A DNA stretch of 18,040 nucleotides, taken from an uncultured Clostridia bacterium. GTDB lineage: Bacteria > Bacillota_A > Clostridia > TANB77 > CAG-508. This document shows, piece by piece, positions 7,676-15,058 of the stretch (positions within the stretch are counted from its first letter, which is position 1; every line of letters begins with the position of its first letter). The notes under the pieces are model-generated. The model made no database searches. It was not told the DNA's origin and was given only the letters and a program-made list of their open reading frames with translations. Location of the stretch: NCBI GenBank assembly GCA_944388685.1, contig CALXJS010000032.1, positions 1 to 18,040 of the forward strand, written 5' to 3'. A program made the position numbers and the translations under genes.

Positions 7676-8734
7676 ATGCTTTCAAAAAATACTTTTTTTA
7701 TAATAAAATTAAAACGAAATTTTATTTCCATTTTATTTTTATTATTCACGATTTCTATATTATTATTCTCAAACACTAATTTAACAGCTGTAAAGTCAGG
7801 AATCAATCTTTGGGCCACATCAGTTGTTCCTTCTTTATTTCCTTTTTTTGTTGCCACAGAACTTTTAATGCATACCAATATTATCTATCATTTAGGTAAC
7901 ATTTTAAATCGATTTATGAAGCCTTTGTTTAATATACGTGGTGAAGGAGCCTTTGCTTTCATTATGGGTATTATCAGTGGTTATCCCATTGGTGCAAAAA
8001 TTGCTACAAATTTTAGAAGAGAAAATATTTGTACTAAAGAAGAATGTGAAAGACTTTTAAGTTTTACCAATAATTCTGGTCCGTTGTTTATTATTGGTTC
8101 AGTTGGTATTTTATTATATCGAAATACTATGATAGGACTTTTACTATTTATTACTCATTTACTTGCTTCTTTATCTGTTGGCTTTATATTCCGTTTTTGG
8201 AAAAGAACCGTCCCTTCAGAAAAACTAATCTTTTCTTCAAATACATACTCTCATAGAAAAAATCCTACTACTTTTTCTAATCTTGGAGAAGTACTGTCTG
8301 AAAGTATTGTTAGTAGCATTAAATCTATTTTAGTTATTGGAGGATTTGTTGTTATCTTTTCTTCTATCATTTCTATTTTTAATGCAAGTGGAATTACGCA
8401 TATTATAGAAATACTATTAAGTCCATTCTTTCATTGGATACAAATAGACACTTCTTTTATTGAACCTATATTTACGGGTTTTTTTGAAATCACCAATGGC
8501 ATTAGCATTATTTCCAATATTGCTTGTAAAAAGCTTTCTATCAATATTGTTATAACTGCATTCCTACTTGGTTTTGGAGGTATTTCTGTTCTATTACAAG
8601 TTCTTAGTATTACTTCCAAAAGTGATTTATCCATAAAACCTTATATCTATGGAAAAGTACTACAAGGCATACTTTCCGCATTATATGTTTTTGTATTTAT
8701 GCATATATTTCCTTTTTTTAATTTTGATTTATAA
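7676..8734 (+). CDS. ylbJ: Sporulation integral membrane protein YlbJ
   Basis: YlbJ is a polytopic membrane protein of the nucleoside-recognition/Gate family needed for normal spore formation in Bacillus subtilis, where it is expressed in the mother cell. The 352-residue product shows hydrophobic segments near 15-32, 45-63, 92-110, 136-172, 215-235, 262-283, 290-310 and 328-347. The conserved family stretches are visible: SGYPIGAK (101-108), FTNNSGPLFI (130-139), GFFEITNG (268-275) and LLGFGGISVLLQ (297-308). It is somewhat shorter than the B. subtilis protein (about 400). The ATG at 7676 follows AAAGGAGG by about 5 nt. It has no clear SigA promoter, and I could not recognise a convincing SigE site. 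The hairpin repeat copy 2 follows its stop codon. Confidence 0.92.
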   Translation: MLSKNTFFIIKLKRNFISILFLLFTISILLFSNTNLTAVKSGINLWATSVVPSLFPFFVATELLMHTNIIYHLGNILNRFMKPLFNIRGEGAFAFIMGIISGYPIGAKIATNFRRENICTKEECERLLSFTNNSGPLFIIGSVGILLYRNTMIGLLLFITHLLASLSVGFIFRFWKRTVPSEKLIFSSNTYSHRKNPTTFSNLGEVLSESIVSSIKSILVIGGFVVIFSSIISIFNASGITHIIEILLSPFFHWIQIDTSFIEPIFTGFFEITNGISIISNIACKKLSINIVITAFLLGFGGISVLLQVLSITSKSDLSIKPYIYGKVLQGILSALYVFVFMHIFPFFNFDL

Positions 8735-8780
8735 TAAAACTTTTGTAATATCTTTTATTGATACTAAATATATTTTATTA

Positions 8781-8855
8781 AGAAGCCTAACCTTGTTGTA
8801 TACGAAAAAAACCACATATAGTCAAGATAAAAGCTGATTTTTCCTATACAATAAG
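8781..8855 (+). repeat. Intergenic hairpin repeat, copy 2 (downstream of ylbJ)
   Basis: The element reads AGAAGCCTAACCTTGTTGTA at its start. TTGTATACGAAAAA (8796-8809) pairs with TTTTTCCTATACAA (8838-8851), about 13 of 14 bp. Between the arms lies GTCAAGATAAAAGC, identical to copy 4. Copy 2 and the reverse complement of copy 4 match over about 75 bp. It lacks the two extra hairpins of copies 3 and 4. It starts about 45 nt after the ylbJ stop, in sense orientation. Confidence 0.75.
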
Positions 8856-8898
8856 AATATATTTTTGTACAATCACTTTATTTTATGGAGGTTTTTCT

Positions 8899-9141
8899 AT
8901 GGAAAGAGATTTTAATTATAACCAACCACCCTTTATGGATTTTAATATGGGAAATCCCAATTTTGATATGAACGAATTATATAAAGACCCTATGTTTAAT
9001 CCGATTATGCAGTATGAACAAGCTTTTAGCTATTACCGCTATTTATGTATGCAGATGGATTACAAGATTAAATGTAAAGAATACGAAAAATTATGTGCTT
9101 CTTCGCCTAATCCTGATAGGAGAGATACTAAAAATAATTAA
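8899..9141 (+). CDS. Small Asn/Met/Tyr/Phe-rich protein of unknown function
   Basis: An 80-residue open frame starting MERDFNYNQPPFMDFNMGNP, with GGAGG 8 nt upstream of the ATG. The N-terminal half is rich in Asn, Pro, Phe, Met and Asp, like some spore-coat or cell-surface small proteins. The second half (about 38-70) is Tyr-rich and helical with three Cys (50, 59, 66), and the tail is hydrophilic. No family is recognised. It lies on the same strand as ylbJ with repeat copy 2 in between. A role in the spore is suggested only by composition and by that neighbour. The good ribosome binding site and low-complexity-free reading frame argue for a real gene. Confidence 0.65.
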   Translation: MERDFNYNQPPFMDFNMGNPNFDMNELYKDPMFNPIMQYEQAFSYYRYLCMQMDYKIKCKEYEKLCASSPNPDRRDTKNN

Positions 9142-9212
9142 TTTGCTTACTTTTTTATCTATCATTTTTTAAACTTAAAAATCTTATAAATATACTGATG
9201 ATTATAAATTTG

Positions 9213-9634
9213 TTACAATTCACAGTCAATTTTAAAAACAACCTAGAAACAGTAATATATAAATATTTTATTCATTAAATGGCTATCATTACAGAATAAA
9301 CAAATTCTAACATTATCAAGTGCAAAATCGCTGGCGCACCGCGACTTTCTTGTTGTATAGAAAAAATCAAGTTTTTCCTATACAACAAGAAAACAACATT
9401 GCACAGAAAAATTGCTATGCAATTTTTCGCGTCGACAAATCTTTACGCTTCTTTGAGAACTCAGATAAATATAATTAAATGAGAAAAACATAGAAAGTTC
9501 TCAAAGAAACGAGATTTGTCCCTTGATAATATAAGAATTTATAATATTCTTCCATTTGCACATTTAATTTCACAAAATATTTATATATTACTGTTTCTAG
9601 GTTTGAGTAAGTTAATTTGAGCTGTGAATTGTAA
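9213..9634. mobile_element. 422-bp foldback (MITE-like) element filling the gap before uppP
   Basis: The two ends are inverted: TTACAATTCACAG (9213-9225) and CTGTGAATTGTAA (9622-9634). Further in, a 28-bp block from CCTAGAAACAGTAATATA (left, from 9242) recurs exactly inverted on the right (ending 9602). Further still, AAATTCTAACATTATCAAG on the left matches the right arm at 17 of 19. There is no transposase gene. The interior holds the hairpin repeat copy 3 and a second long hairpin (9434-9520: GACAAATCT/AGATTTGTC and TTCTTTGAGAACT/AGTTCTCAAAGAA). No clean target-site duplication is visible. With flanks, this explains the gene-free 9142-9659 stretch. It ends 25 bp from the uppP stop. Confidence 0.75.
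9346..9448 (-). repeat. Intergenic hairpin repeat, copy 3 (nested in the foldback element)
   Basis: TTTCTTGTTGTATAG from 9346 pairs with CTATACAACAAGAAA ending at 9392, making a stem of 20 of 21 bp with a 5-nt loop. A perfect 10-bp hairpin follows, GAAAAATTGC/GCAATTTTTC (9406-9428), and then GCGTCGACAAATCTTTACGC. The order hairpin, ATTGC hairpin, GCGTCG segment is the same as in copy 4, but the conserved TCAAGATAAAAGC loop is missing. It is sense-downstream of uppP. Confidence 0.65.
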
Positions 9635-9659
9635 TAAAATAGTATTCTATTACTTTGGA

Positions 9660-10511
9660 TTATGCAAAAAAGAAATATGCCAATACAATAATTCCAAGTA
9701 CAATTCTATAATATCCAAATACTTTAAAATCATGTTTTTTAATATAATTCATCAAGAATTTGATAACAAACATAGATACTACAAAAGATATTACCATTCC
9801 AACTAATAAAATAATAATTTCAGCACCTGTAAATGCCAATCCAAATTTTACTAATTTTAATAAACTAGCACCTAACATGGTTGGAATCGCTAAATAAAAT
9901 GTAAATTCCGCTGCATTTGGTCTTGATAATCCTATTAATAATCCTCCAATAATGGTTGCTCCTGAACGTGATGTTCCTGGAAATATAGCTGCTAATAATT
10001 GAAATATACCAATAATTAAGGCATCTTTATAGGTAATTTCTGAATTTTTATCTTTTTCGCTTTTTCTATTTTTATTCCAATTTTCGATTACAATAAAGGC
10101 AATACCAAATACAATTAATGCAATTGCTATACAAGTTGGATTATAAAATAAAGCCTCAAATGTTTCATCAAATAATAATCCAATAATTGCTGCTGGTACA
10201 CATCCTACTAATATTTTCCCCCACAGGTTCATAATATTTTTGTCAAAATATGACAGGATTCCTGTTTGTTTTATTGCTTTTTTTTTGTTTTTGGTAATTG
10301 GCCATATCTTTTTAAAATATAGTATTACAACAGCTAGTATAGCACCTAATTGTATAACAACTTGAAACATTGACCAAAATTCTGGTGAAACATTTTCAAA
10401 TTTTAAAAATTGCTCTACTAATATTAAATGCCCTGTACTACTAATTGGTAACCATTCTGTGATTCCTTCTACTATCCCAAATATAATGGATTTTATAATA
10501 TCTAAAAACAT
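9660..10511 (-). CDS. uppP: Undecaprenyl-diphosphate phosphatase UppP (BacA)
   Basis: UppP removes a phosphate from undecaprenyl diphosphate at the outer face of the membrane, recycling the lipid carrier for peptidoglycan and other wall polymers; extra copies confer bacitracin resistance. The 283-residue, very hydrophobic product (family about 270-280) has the two catalytic signatures: GIVEGITEWLPISSTGHLI (12-30) with Glu15, Glu19 and His28, and FPGTSRSGAT (177-186) with Arg182. About eight membrane segments are visible. The ATG at 10511 follows AAGGAG by about 8 nt; the in-frame ATG 36 nt upstream at 10547 lies in a leader hairpin and is rejected. It follows dpaA by 90 nt on the same strand and may share its transcript. 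Confidence 0.96.
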   Translation of the reverse strand: MFLDIIKSIIFGIVEGITEWLPISSTGHLILVEQFLKFENVSPEFWSMFQVVIQLGAILAVVILYFKKIWPITKNKKKAIKQTGILSYFDKNIMNLWGKILVGCVPAAIIGLLFDETFEALFYNPTCIAIALIVFGIAFIVIENWNKNRKSEKDKNSEITYKDALIIGIFQLLAAIFPGTSRSGATIIGGLLIGLSRPNAAEFTFYLAIPTMLGASLLKLVKFGLAFTGAEIIILLVGMVISFVVSMFVIKFLMNYIKKHDFKVFGYYRIVLGIIVLAYFFFA

Positions 10512-10539
10512 ATCTTTCTCTCCTTTAATTATGGTCAGA

Positions 10540-10567
10540 GGACACACCTTGTTCTAGAGGTGTTTCC
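10540..10567 (-). promoter_or_regulatory. Hairpin in the uppP leader
   Basis: GGACACACCT (10540-10549) pairs with AGGTGTTTCC (10558-10567) at 9 of 10 positions around an 8-nt loop. It lies about 15 nt before the uppP ribosome binding site and has no T-run on the minus strand, so it is not a simple terminator. It could be a stability element or part of a leader control; no known riboswitch class is recognised. Confidence 0.45.
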
Positions 10568-10601
10568 AATTATGTTAATGTATGTCTCCTCCCCTTATAA
10601 T

Positions 10602-11471
10602 TTACTGTTTATCTTTGTTCTTCATATATATTGTTTTATGATGTCTTTCATATACTTTGCTGATGTTATTGGTGCTGATTTTCCGCGGTAATCCTAATGC
10701 TTCTATAAAGTTTAATTTTTCTTGTTCTGCAATTTTTCTATCGATTCCATACGGTTTTGAAGCCAAGTCTATTACTAGTGTTTCTTTTCTAATTTCCTTT
10801 AATTCCTCATTAAATATTATCTTAGGAATTGTGTTTATGATTATATCATACTGTTTTAATTTTGTACAATTATTTTGTATATTTTCTATTGTTGTTGTTT
10901 CATATCCATATACCTGTGCCCATGCTTTCTCTATTTGATTAGTAATTATACATGTCACTTTAGCAGATAGACTTTTTAATTTATCTGCTAAAACCTTACC
11001 TATTCTTCCAAACCCCATTATCAAACAATGACTATTTTGTAATATTTTTTTTGTATTTTTTAATATTATTTCTATGGTAGCTTCTGCTGTAGGAATAGCA
11101 TTTAATATAGCGAATTCTTCCTTTTGCATAAAATCAATTACTTTATTATTTTTTTTATGCAATTCTTCTTTTAAATCTTGGTGTATGTTTCCAACAAATA
11201 TGATTTTATTTTCTAGATAATAACATATTTCTTTTATTAAGATATCCTGATTTGAAAATGGCATATGTATATACTTATTGTCTTTAGAAAAAGGAATTGG
11301 CAAAATAATAGCATTAGAATTCCTTATCATTTCATCATATTTCTCACATTCTTTAAAATTTTCTAGCTTTTCAAACCCATATAATTTTACTTCATGTTTT
11401 TCTTTAGATAATGTTTTTGCTAAGAAAAAACTTCTTAAATCTCCTCCTATAATACAAAAATTCATACTCAC
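10602..11471 (-). CDS. dpaA: Dipicolinate synthase subunit A (SpoVFA/DpaA)
   Basis: DpaA is the NAD(P)-binding subunit of the enzyme making dipicolinic acid from the lysine-pathway intermediate in the mother cell, for loading into the spore core. In this 289-residue product (family about 290-300), the N-terminal domain starts FCIIGGDLRSFFLAKTL, then come FAILNAIPTAEATIE (120-134), the dinucleotide loop GFGRIGKVLA (153-162), IINTIPKIIFN (211-221) and LVIDLASKPYGID (232-244), all lined up with B. subtilis SpoVFA. The usual LPGKxAP motif near the end reads LPRKISTNN here, a divergence. The GTG at 11471 (GGAGG about 5 nt upstream) or the ATG at 11465 may be the start. dpaB is not adjacent: uppP follows instead. 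A TATAAT lies at 11495-11490 without a good -35, so an unrecognised sporulation sigma site is possible. Confidence 0.9.
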   Translation of the reverse strand: MSMNFCIIGGDLRSFFLAKTLSKEKHEVKLYGFEKLENFKECEKYDEMIRNSNAIILPIPFSKDNKYIHMPFSNQDILIKEICYYLENKIIFVGNIHQDLKEELHKKNNKVIDFMQKEEFAILNAIPTAEATIEIILKNTKKILQNSHCLIMGFGRIGKVLADKLKSLSAKVTCIITNQIEKAWAQVYGYETTTIENIQNNCTKLKQYDIIINTIPKIIFNEELKEIRKETLVIDLASKPYGIDRKIAEQEKLNFIEALGLPRKISTNNISKVYERHHKTIYMKNKDKQ

Positions 11472-11527
11472 AAAATCCTCCTTTTATACATTATAGTGTA
11501 GCCGTCAGATTTTATGAGTATTTTTTT

Positions 11528-11671
11528 ATTGTATAAGAAAAATCAGCTTTTATCTTGACTCTATTTAAAATTTTTCAGTATACAACAACGTTAGACTTCT
11601 TATATTAGTACAATAATTGCAAAGCAATTTTGCATATATGTGCGTCGAAATCTTTAATTTCGTTAATGCAC
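11528..11671 (-). repeat. Intergenic hairpin repeat, copy 4 (fullest copy, downstream of the TPR gene)
   Basis: Three stem-loops in a row: TTGTATA (11529-11535) with TATACAA (11579-11585) enclosing the conserved TCAAGATAAAAGC (minus strand); AATTGC/GCAATT (11615-11629); and GTGC plus CGAAAT with ATTTCG plus GCAC (11640-11671). It ends 6 bp from the TPR gene stop and is in sense orientation to that gene, so its RNA would be the 3' end of the TPR transcript. The AAGTCTAAC flank and hairpin 1 match copy 2 closely. Confidence 0.75.
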
Positions 11672-11677
11672 CCTTCC

Positions 11678-12916
11678 TTATTTTTGTCTTTCGTCTCGAT
11701 CTATTTCTATGTTTTCTATATTTCTATTTTTAATGTTTTTTTCATTTATATTTTTCTTTAACAATTTGATATCATTATAACTTAAATGTCTAGTAATATC
11801 CACCATTTCTTCTAGATGTTCTTTTGCTTTAATTTCTTTTTCCGTTAATGATTTTTCTTTTTCTTCTTGTTCTTCTAAATTGAATGGTATAGATATCCTT
11901 GACATTACAGGTATAAATAACGGTTCCTTTCTAACCTTGTCAACTATTTTTTTAGAAGCAATATCAATGGCTGTATTAACATAGTTTATTGCTGTTTCCT
12001 TATCTCCTTTTATTAAATATATTTTTGCCAATTCGTAATAACCATCTGCTGATAATTCTTCTTCCTCAATAGCTTGCAAAAATCTTTTTTCAGCTTCTTC
12101 TAAATCCTTATAAATTAAGGCAATTTCTGCTAGAGAATATTTTGCATTATATAATAAAGAATTAATATTTGCTGCTTTTTCATAACATATTTTTGCATTT
12201 TGAAAGTCGTTTAACATTGTATAGGCAATTCCTAAATTATAATGTATTTCATAACTTACAGGGTTATACTTTAAAGCTTCCTGATAAACGTTTACTGCCT
12301 CTTTATACATCTCTTTAGAAATCAATATATCTCCTAATAATTCAGTTGCCTTGTACATATCAGGCTTTTTATCTAATAAATTAAATAACATCTCTGTTGC
12401 TTCATCTTTTTTATCTAAATGATTTAATAATTCTGCCACTTTATAATAAGATTCGTAATCCTTTTTATTTATATCAATTGCTTGTACATATTCATCAATT
12501 GCTTTTCTCATACCGCCTTCTTTTTCATATAATTCTGCTAACATTTTATGTCCTTTATAGCTATCAGGTACTTTTGAAACCAAACTCAATAAAGCTTCTT
12601 TTGCTTTCTTATCATTTCCTATAGATAAATAAAATCTTGCTCTTGCTATATTTATAATCTCAATTAATGTCATACCTTTCATTTCTAATATGATTACCAT
12701 TCCTGGTATTACAATTGAAACTACATATTTTAAGAGATTTAAAAATAAGTTTAATTCTATAAAAAGTGCAAATCCTAAAAAATTTAATGCAATTCCAATT
12801 GCTTCTAATATTAAAATGACTATATAACTAGTATCATTGTTTTTTATCATTTTAAAAAACATGTATACAAAAATTGCAAGTGAAATAACTGTAAATATAA
12901 ACTGTTCTATTATCAT
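11678..12916 (-). CDS. Membrane-anchored TPR-repeat protein
   Basis: A 412-residue protein with three hydrophobic helices at the N-terminus (about 4-22, 30-52 and 57-78), then a long run of tetratricopeptide repeats (about 90-330; typical spellings are AIDEYVQAIDINKKDYESYY and AVNVYQEALKYNPVSYEIHY). A charged, coiled-coil-like tail (about 345-412) ends rich in Asn, Ile and Lys. TPR arrays bind other proteins; the helices should place this scaffold in the cytoplasmic membrane with the repeats in the cytoplasm. The ATG at 12916 has GGAG 7 nt upstream. It follows rnhA by 22 nt and is almost surely in the same operon. No specific partner can be named. Confidence 0.88.
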   Translation of the reverse strand: MIIEQFIFTVISLAIFVYMFFKMIKNNDTSYIVILILEAIGIALNFLGFALFIELNLFLNLLKYVVSIVIPGMVIILEMKGMTLIEIINIARARFYLSIGNDKKAKEALLSLVSKVPDSYKGHKMLAELYEKEGGMRKAIDEYVQAIDINKKDYESYYKVAELLNHLDKKDEATEMLFNLLDKKPDMYKATELLGDILISKEMYKEAVNVYQEALKYNPVSYEIHYNLGIAYTMLNDFQNAKICYEKAANINSLLYNAKYSLAEIALIYKDLEEAEKRFLQAIEEEELSADGYYELAKIYLIKGDKETAINYVNTAIDIASKKIVDKVRKEPLFIPVMSRISIPFNLEEQEEKEKSLTEKEIKAKEHLEEMVDITRHLSYNDIKLLKKNINEKNIKNRNIENIEIDRDERQK

Positions 12917-12938
12917 ATTGCATCTCCTTCTTTTTCAT

Positions 12939-13376
12939 TTATTCTAAATTTTTAATTGCATTTCTTGCCATTTCATCACATCTGTTATTAAATTCATTGT
13001 CACTATGTCCTTTTACCTTTATAAATTTCACCTTATGTATTTGGGTTAAAGCATATAATTCTTGCCAAATTTCTTTGTTTTTTACTGGCTCTTTTCCTGA
13101 AGTTTTCCAATTATTCTTCATCCAATTGTATATCCAACCTTGATTAAACGCATTTACAACATAAGCACTATCACTGTATATTTCTACTTCACAAGGAAAT
13201 TTTAATAATTTAAGACCTTCAATAACAGCTGTTAATTCCATGATATTATTTGTAGTATTTCTTTCTCCTCCTGATATCTCTTTTTTATTTTCCTTGTACA
13301 TTAAAATAGACCCCCAACCGCCAGGTCCTGGATTTCCCGAACATGCACCATCTGTATATATAATAACTTTTTCCAC
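12939..13376 (-). CDS. rnhA: Ribonuclease HI
   Basis: RNase HI cuts the RNA strand of RNA-DNA hybrids (R-loops, Okazaki primers). The 145-residue product has the full catalytic set: Asp9 in [17 protein letters not shown], Glu47 in NIMELTAV, Asp69 in IYSDSAYVV and Asp134 in NNRCDEMA, with the supporting His124 in VKGHSD. The basic protrusion region [16 protein letters not shown] (85-100) is also present, so this is the E. coli-like type. The start is the GTG at 13376, 5 nt after GGAGG (13386-13382). An in-frame ATG at 13388 lies upstream of, and partly within, that ribosome binding site and is rejected. It is the first gene of the rnhA-TPR pair and is divergent from tmcAL. Confidence 0.96.
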   Translation of the reverse strand: MEKVIIYTDGACSGNPGPGGWGSILMYKENKKEISGGERNTTNNIMELTAVIEGLKLLKFPCEVEIYSDSAYVVNAFNQGWIYNWMKNNWKTSGKEPVKNKEIWQELYALTQIHKVKFIKVKGHSDNEFNNRCDEMARNAIKNLE

Positions 13377-13516
13377 AAAAACCTCCATTTATTTTAACCT
13401 ATACTTTTTAATACACTATTTAAAATTTGTTTTTATTTGTCTTTTTCTATTTTTTGTGATACTATTATATCAGTAATTTAAAAATTATACAATATTTTCA
13501 GAAAGGAAGTTGAAAA

Positions 13517-14746
13517 ATGAGTAAAGTTATTGGAATTATAGCAGAATATAATCCTTTCCATAATGGCCATTTATATCATTTACAAAAATCACTCCAAAAT
13601 ACTGGTTCTTCTTATTCTGTTGCTGTTATTAGTGGTAATTTTACCCAAAGAGGTTCTACTTCCTTAGTGGATAAATGGGAAAAGGCAAAAATTGCTTTAA
13701 GTAACGGTATTGATTTAGTTCTTGAACTTCCGTTACTTTATTCTATTTCCAGTGCTGAAAACTTTGCAGAAGGTGCTATAAAAATCTTAGATTCTTTAAA
13801 ATTTGTAGATTATCTTTCTTTTGGTTCTGAATCAGGCAATATCTCTACATTAGATATGATAGCAGATATTTTATATAAAGAACCAAAACCCTATAAAAAT
13901 ATATTATCACATGAACTTAGTAAAGGATTATCTTTCCCAAAAGCAAGAGAAAATGCCTTACTTATGTATTTAAATGATATTCGCAAATTTTCAAATGTTC
14001 TTTCTTCCCCTAATAACATTTTAGGAATCGAATATTTAAAAGCCTTAAAAAAACTCAACAGTCCTATTATTCCTATTACCATGGAACGATATAATGCAGG
14101 ATATCATGATACAACAAATAACGGAAATGTTGCAAGTGCCACAGCTATTAGAAATATTGTCAAAAATAATGGTTGGACTATTTTAAGAAAAGTCGTTCCT
14201 GAAAATACATTCTCTATTCTTTTAGAAAATATAAAAGTCGGTCATGTTGTTCCAGATTTGTCTGTCTTTGAAAAACAAATTATCTATAATTTACGAAAAA
14301 TGTCTATTCAAGAAATCTCCGAACTTCCAGATGTTAGTGAAGGTTTACAAAATGCTATAAAAAATACAGCGAATTCTTGTAATAGTGTCGTAGAATTTTT
14401 AAATATTATCAAATCGAAACGTTATACCAATACTAGACTTCAAAGAATTCTATTATATGCCCTATTAGGCATTACGAAAAAAGATATGGCATTATCTAAA
14501 AAAGCCATTCCCTATATCAGAGTTTTAGGATTTAATCAAAAAGGACAATACCTAATTTCTGAAATTGCGAAAGCCAATCCAAAATTAGAAATTATTACTT
14601 CTGTCAAAAAATATATGGATACAAGTAATAACAAAACTTCTAAATATTTATTAGAAAAAGATATTTGGGCTACCAATGTTTACACGATTGGTTATGAATA
14701 TGATTCTTGGAATAATTTGGATTATACACATAAAATTGAACGATAG
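13517..14746 (+). CDS. tmcAL: tRNA(Met) cytidine acetate ligase TmcAL (YlbM family)
   Basis: TmcAL uses ATP and acetate to acetylate the wobble cytidine (C34) of elongator tRNA-Met, which sharpens AUG decoding. The 409-residue product begins MSKVIGIIAEYNPFHNGHLY, with the nucleotidyltransferase HxGH motif at 15-18. The family stretches ISGNFTQRG (38-46), ELPLLYSISSAENFAEGAI (70-88) and ASATAIR (206-212) follow. AAAGGAAG lies about 7 nt before the ATG. The gene ends at 14746 with a TAG made of the TA target duplication and first base of the adjoining MITE. If the element and one TA were removed, the frame would continue 26 codons into the 3' end of glgP, so the present C-terminus is set by the insertion. 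The conserved core is intact. Confidence 0.93.
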   Translation: MSKVIGIIAEYNPFHNGHLYHLQKSLQNTGSSYSVAVISGNFTQRGSTSLVDKWEKAKIALSNGIDLVLELPLLYSISSAENFAEGAIKILDSLKFVDYLSFGSESGNISTLDMIADILYKEPKPYKNILSHELSKGLSFPKARENALLMYLNDIRKFSNVLSSPNNILGIEYLKALKKLNSPIIPITMERYNAGYHDTTNNGNVASATAIRNIVKNNGWTILRKVVPENTFSILLENIKVGHVVPDLSVFEKQIIYNLRKMSIQEISELPDVSEGLQNAIKNTANSCNSVVEFLNIIKSKRYTNTRLQRILLYALLGITKKDMALSKKAIPYIRVLGFNQKGQYLISEIAKANPKLEIITSVKKYMDTSNNKTSKYLLEKDIWATNVYTIGYEYDSWNNLDYTHKIER

Positions 14747-15058
14747 GGATGTATCAAATCATCTCAAAATGAAATAAAAGGGACAGAATTATTGAAATTG
14801 GTTATTATATAAAAATATTTATATTAATTAATTTATTACATTCCTCGGCTAACATTACATCATATAGAAAATCTAAAGGTATCTAACAGGCACCTCTCAA
14901 AGCAAGTTTGAGATTCTCCTATTAGATACCTTAAAATTTTCTAATATGATTTCATTCACATTCGTCATTTCATAAATTAATTAATATAAATATTTTTTTA
15001 TAACTTTTTTGATATATCTGTCCCTTTTGTTTCATTTTGAGATGATTTGATACATCCC
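14746..15058. mobile_element. 313-bp MITE with TA target duplication between tmcAL and glgP
   Basis: The terminal inverted repeats are 42 bp with one mismatch (beginning GGGATGTATCAAATCATCTC, with AAAAGGGACAGA at their inner end), flanked by TA on both sides (14744-14745 and 15059-15060). The whole element folds back on itself: arms continue through AATTTAT and AAGGTATCTAA blocks down to a central TCTCAAA-GCAAG-TTTGAGA hairpin at 14895-14913. No transposase is encoded. TA duplications and foldback structure fit Tc1/mariner (IS630-type) MITEs, so mobilisation in trans is inferred. Transcripts from both convergent genes run straight into it, so it probably acts as their shared 3' structure. Confidence 0.9.

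Noticed and set aside
8649..8837. Plus-strand frame overlapping the end of ylbJ
   Set aside because: Out of frame with ylbJ, no ribosome binding site, and it ends within hairpin repeat copy 2.
9142..9659. Structured RNA gene or tRNA in the gene-free stretch
   Set aside because: No tRNA cloverleaf or known riboswitch core was recognised; the structure is explained by inverted-repeat elements, though an RNA role stays open.
10512..10547. Longer uppP start
   Set aside because: The extra residues come from the leader hairpin region; AAGGAG is correctly placed for the ATG at 10511 and family proteins start there.
13377..13388. Upstream ATG start for rnhA
   Set aside because: The ATG overlaps the GGAGG ribosome binding site that serves the GTG at 13376.
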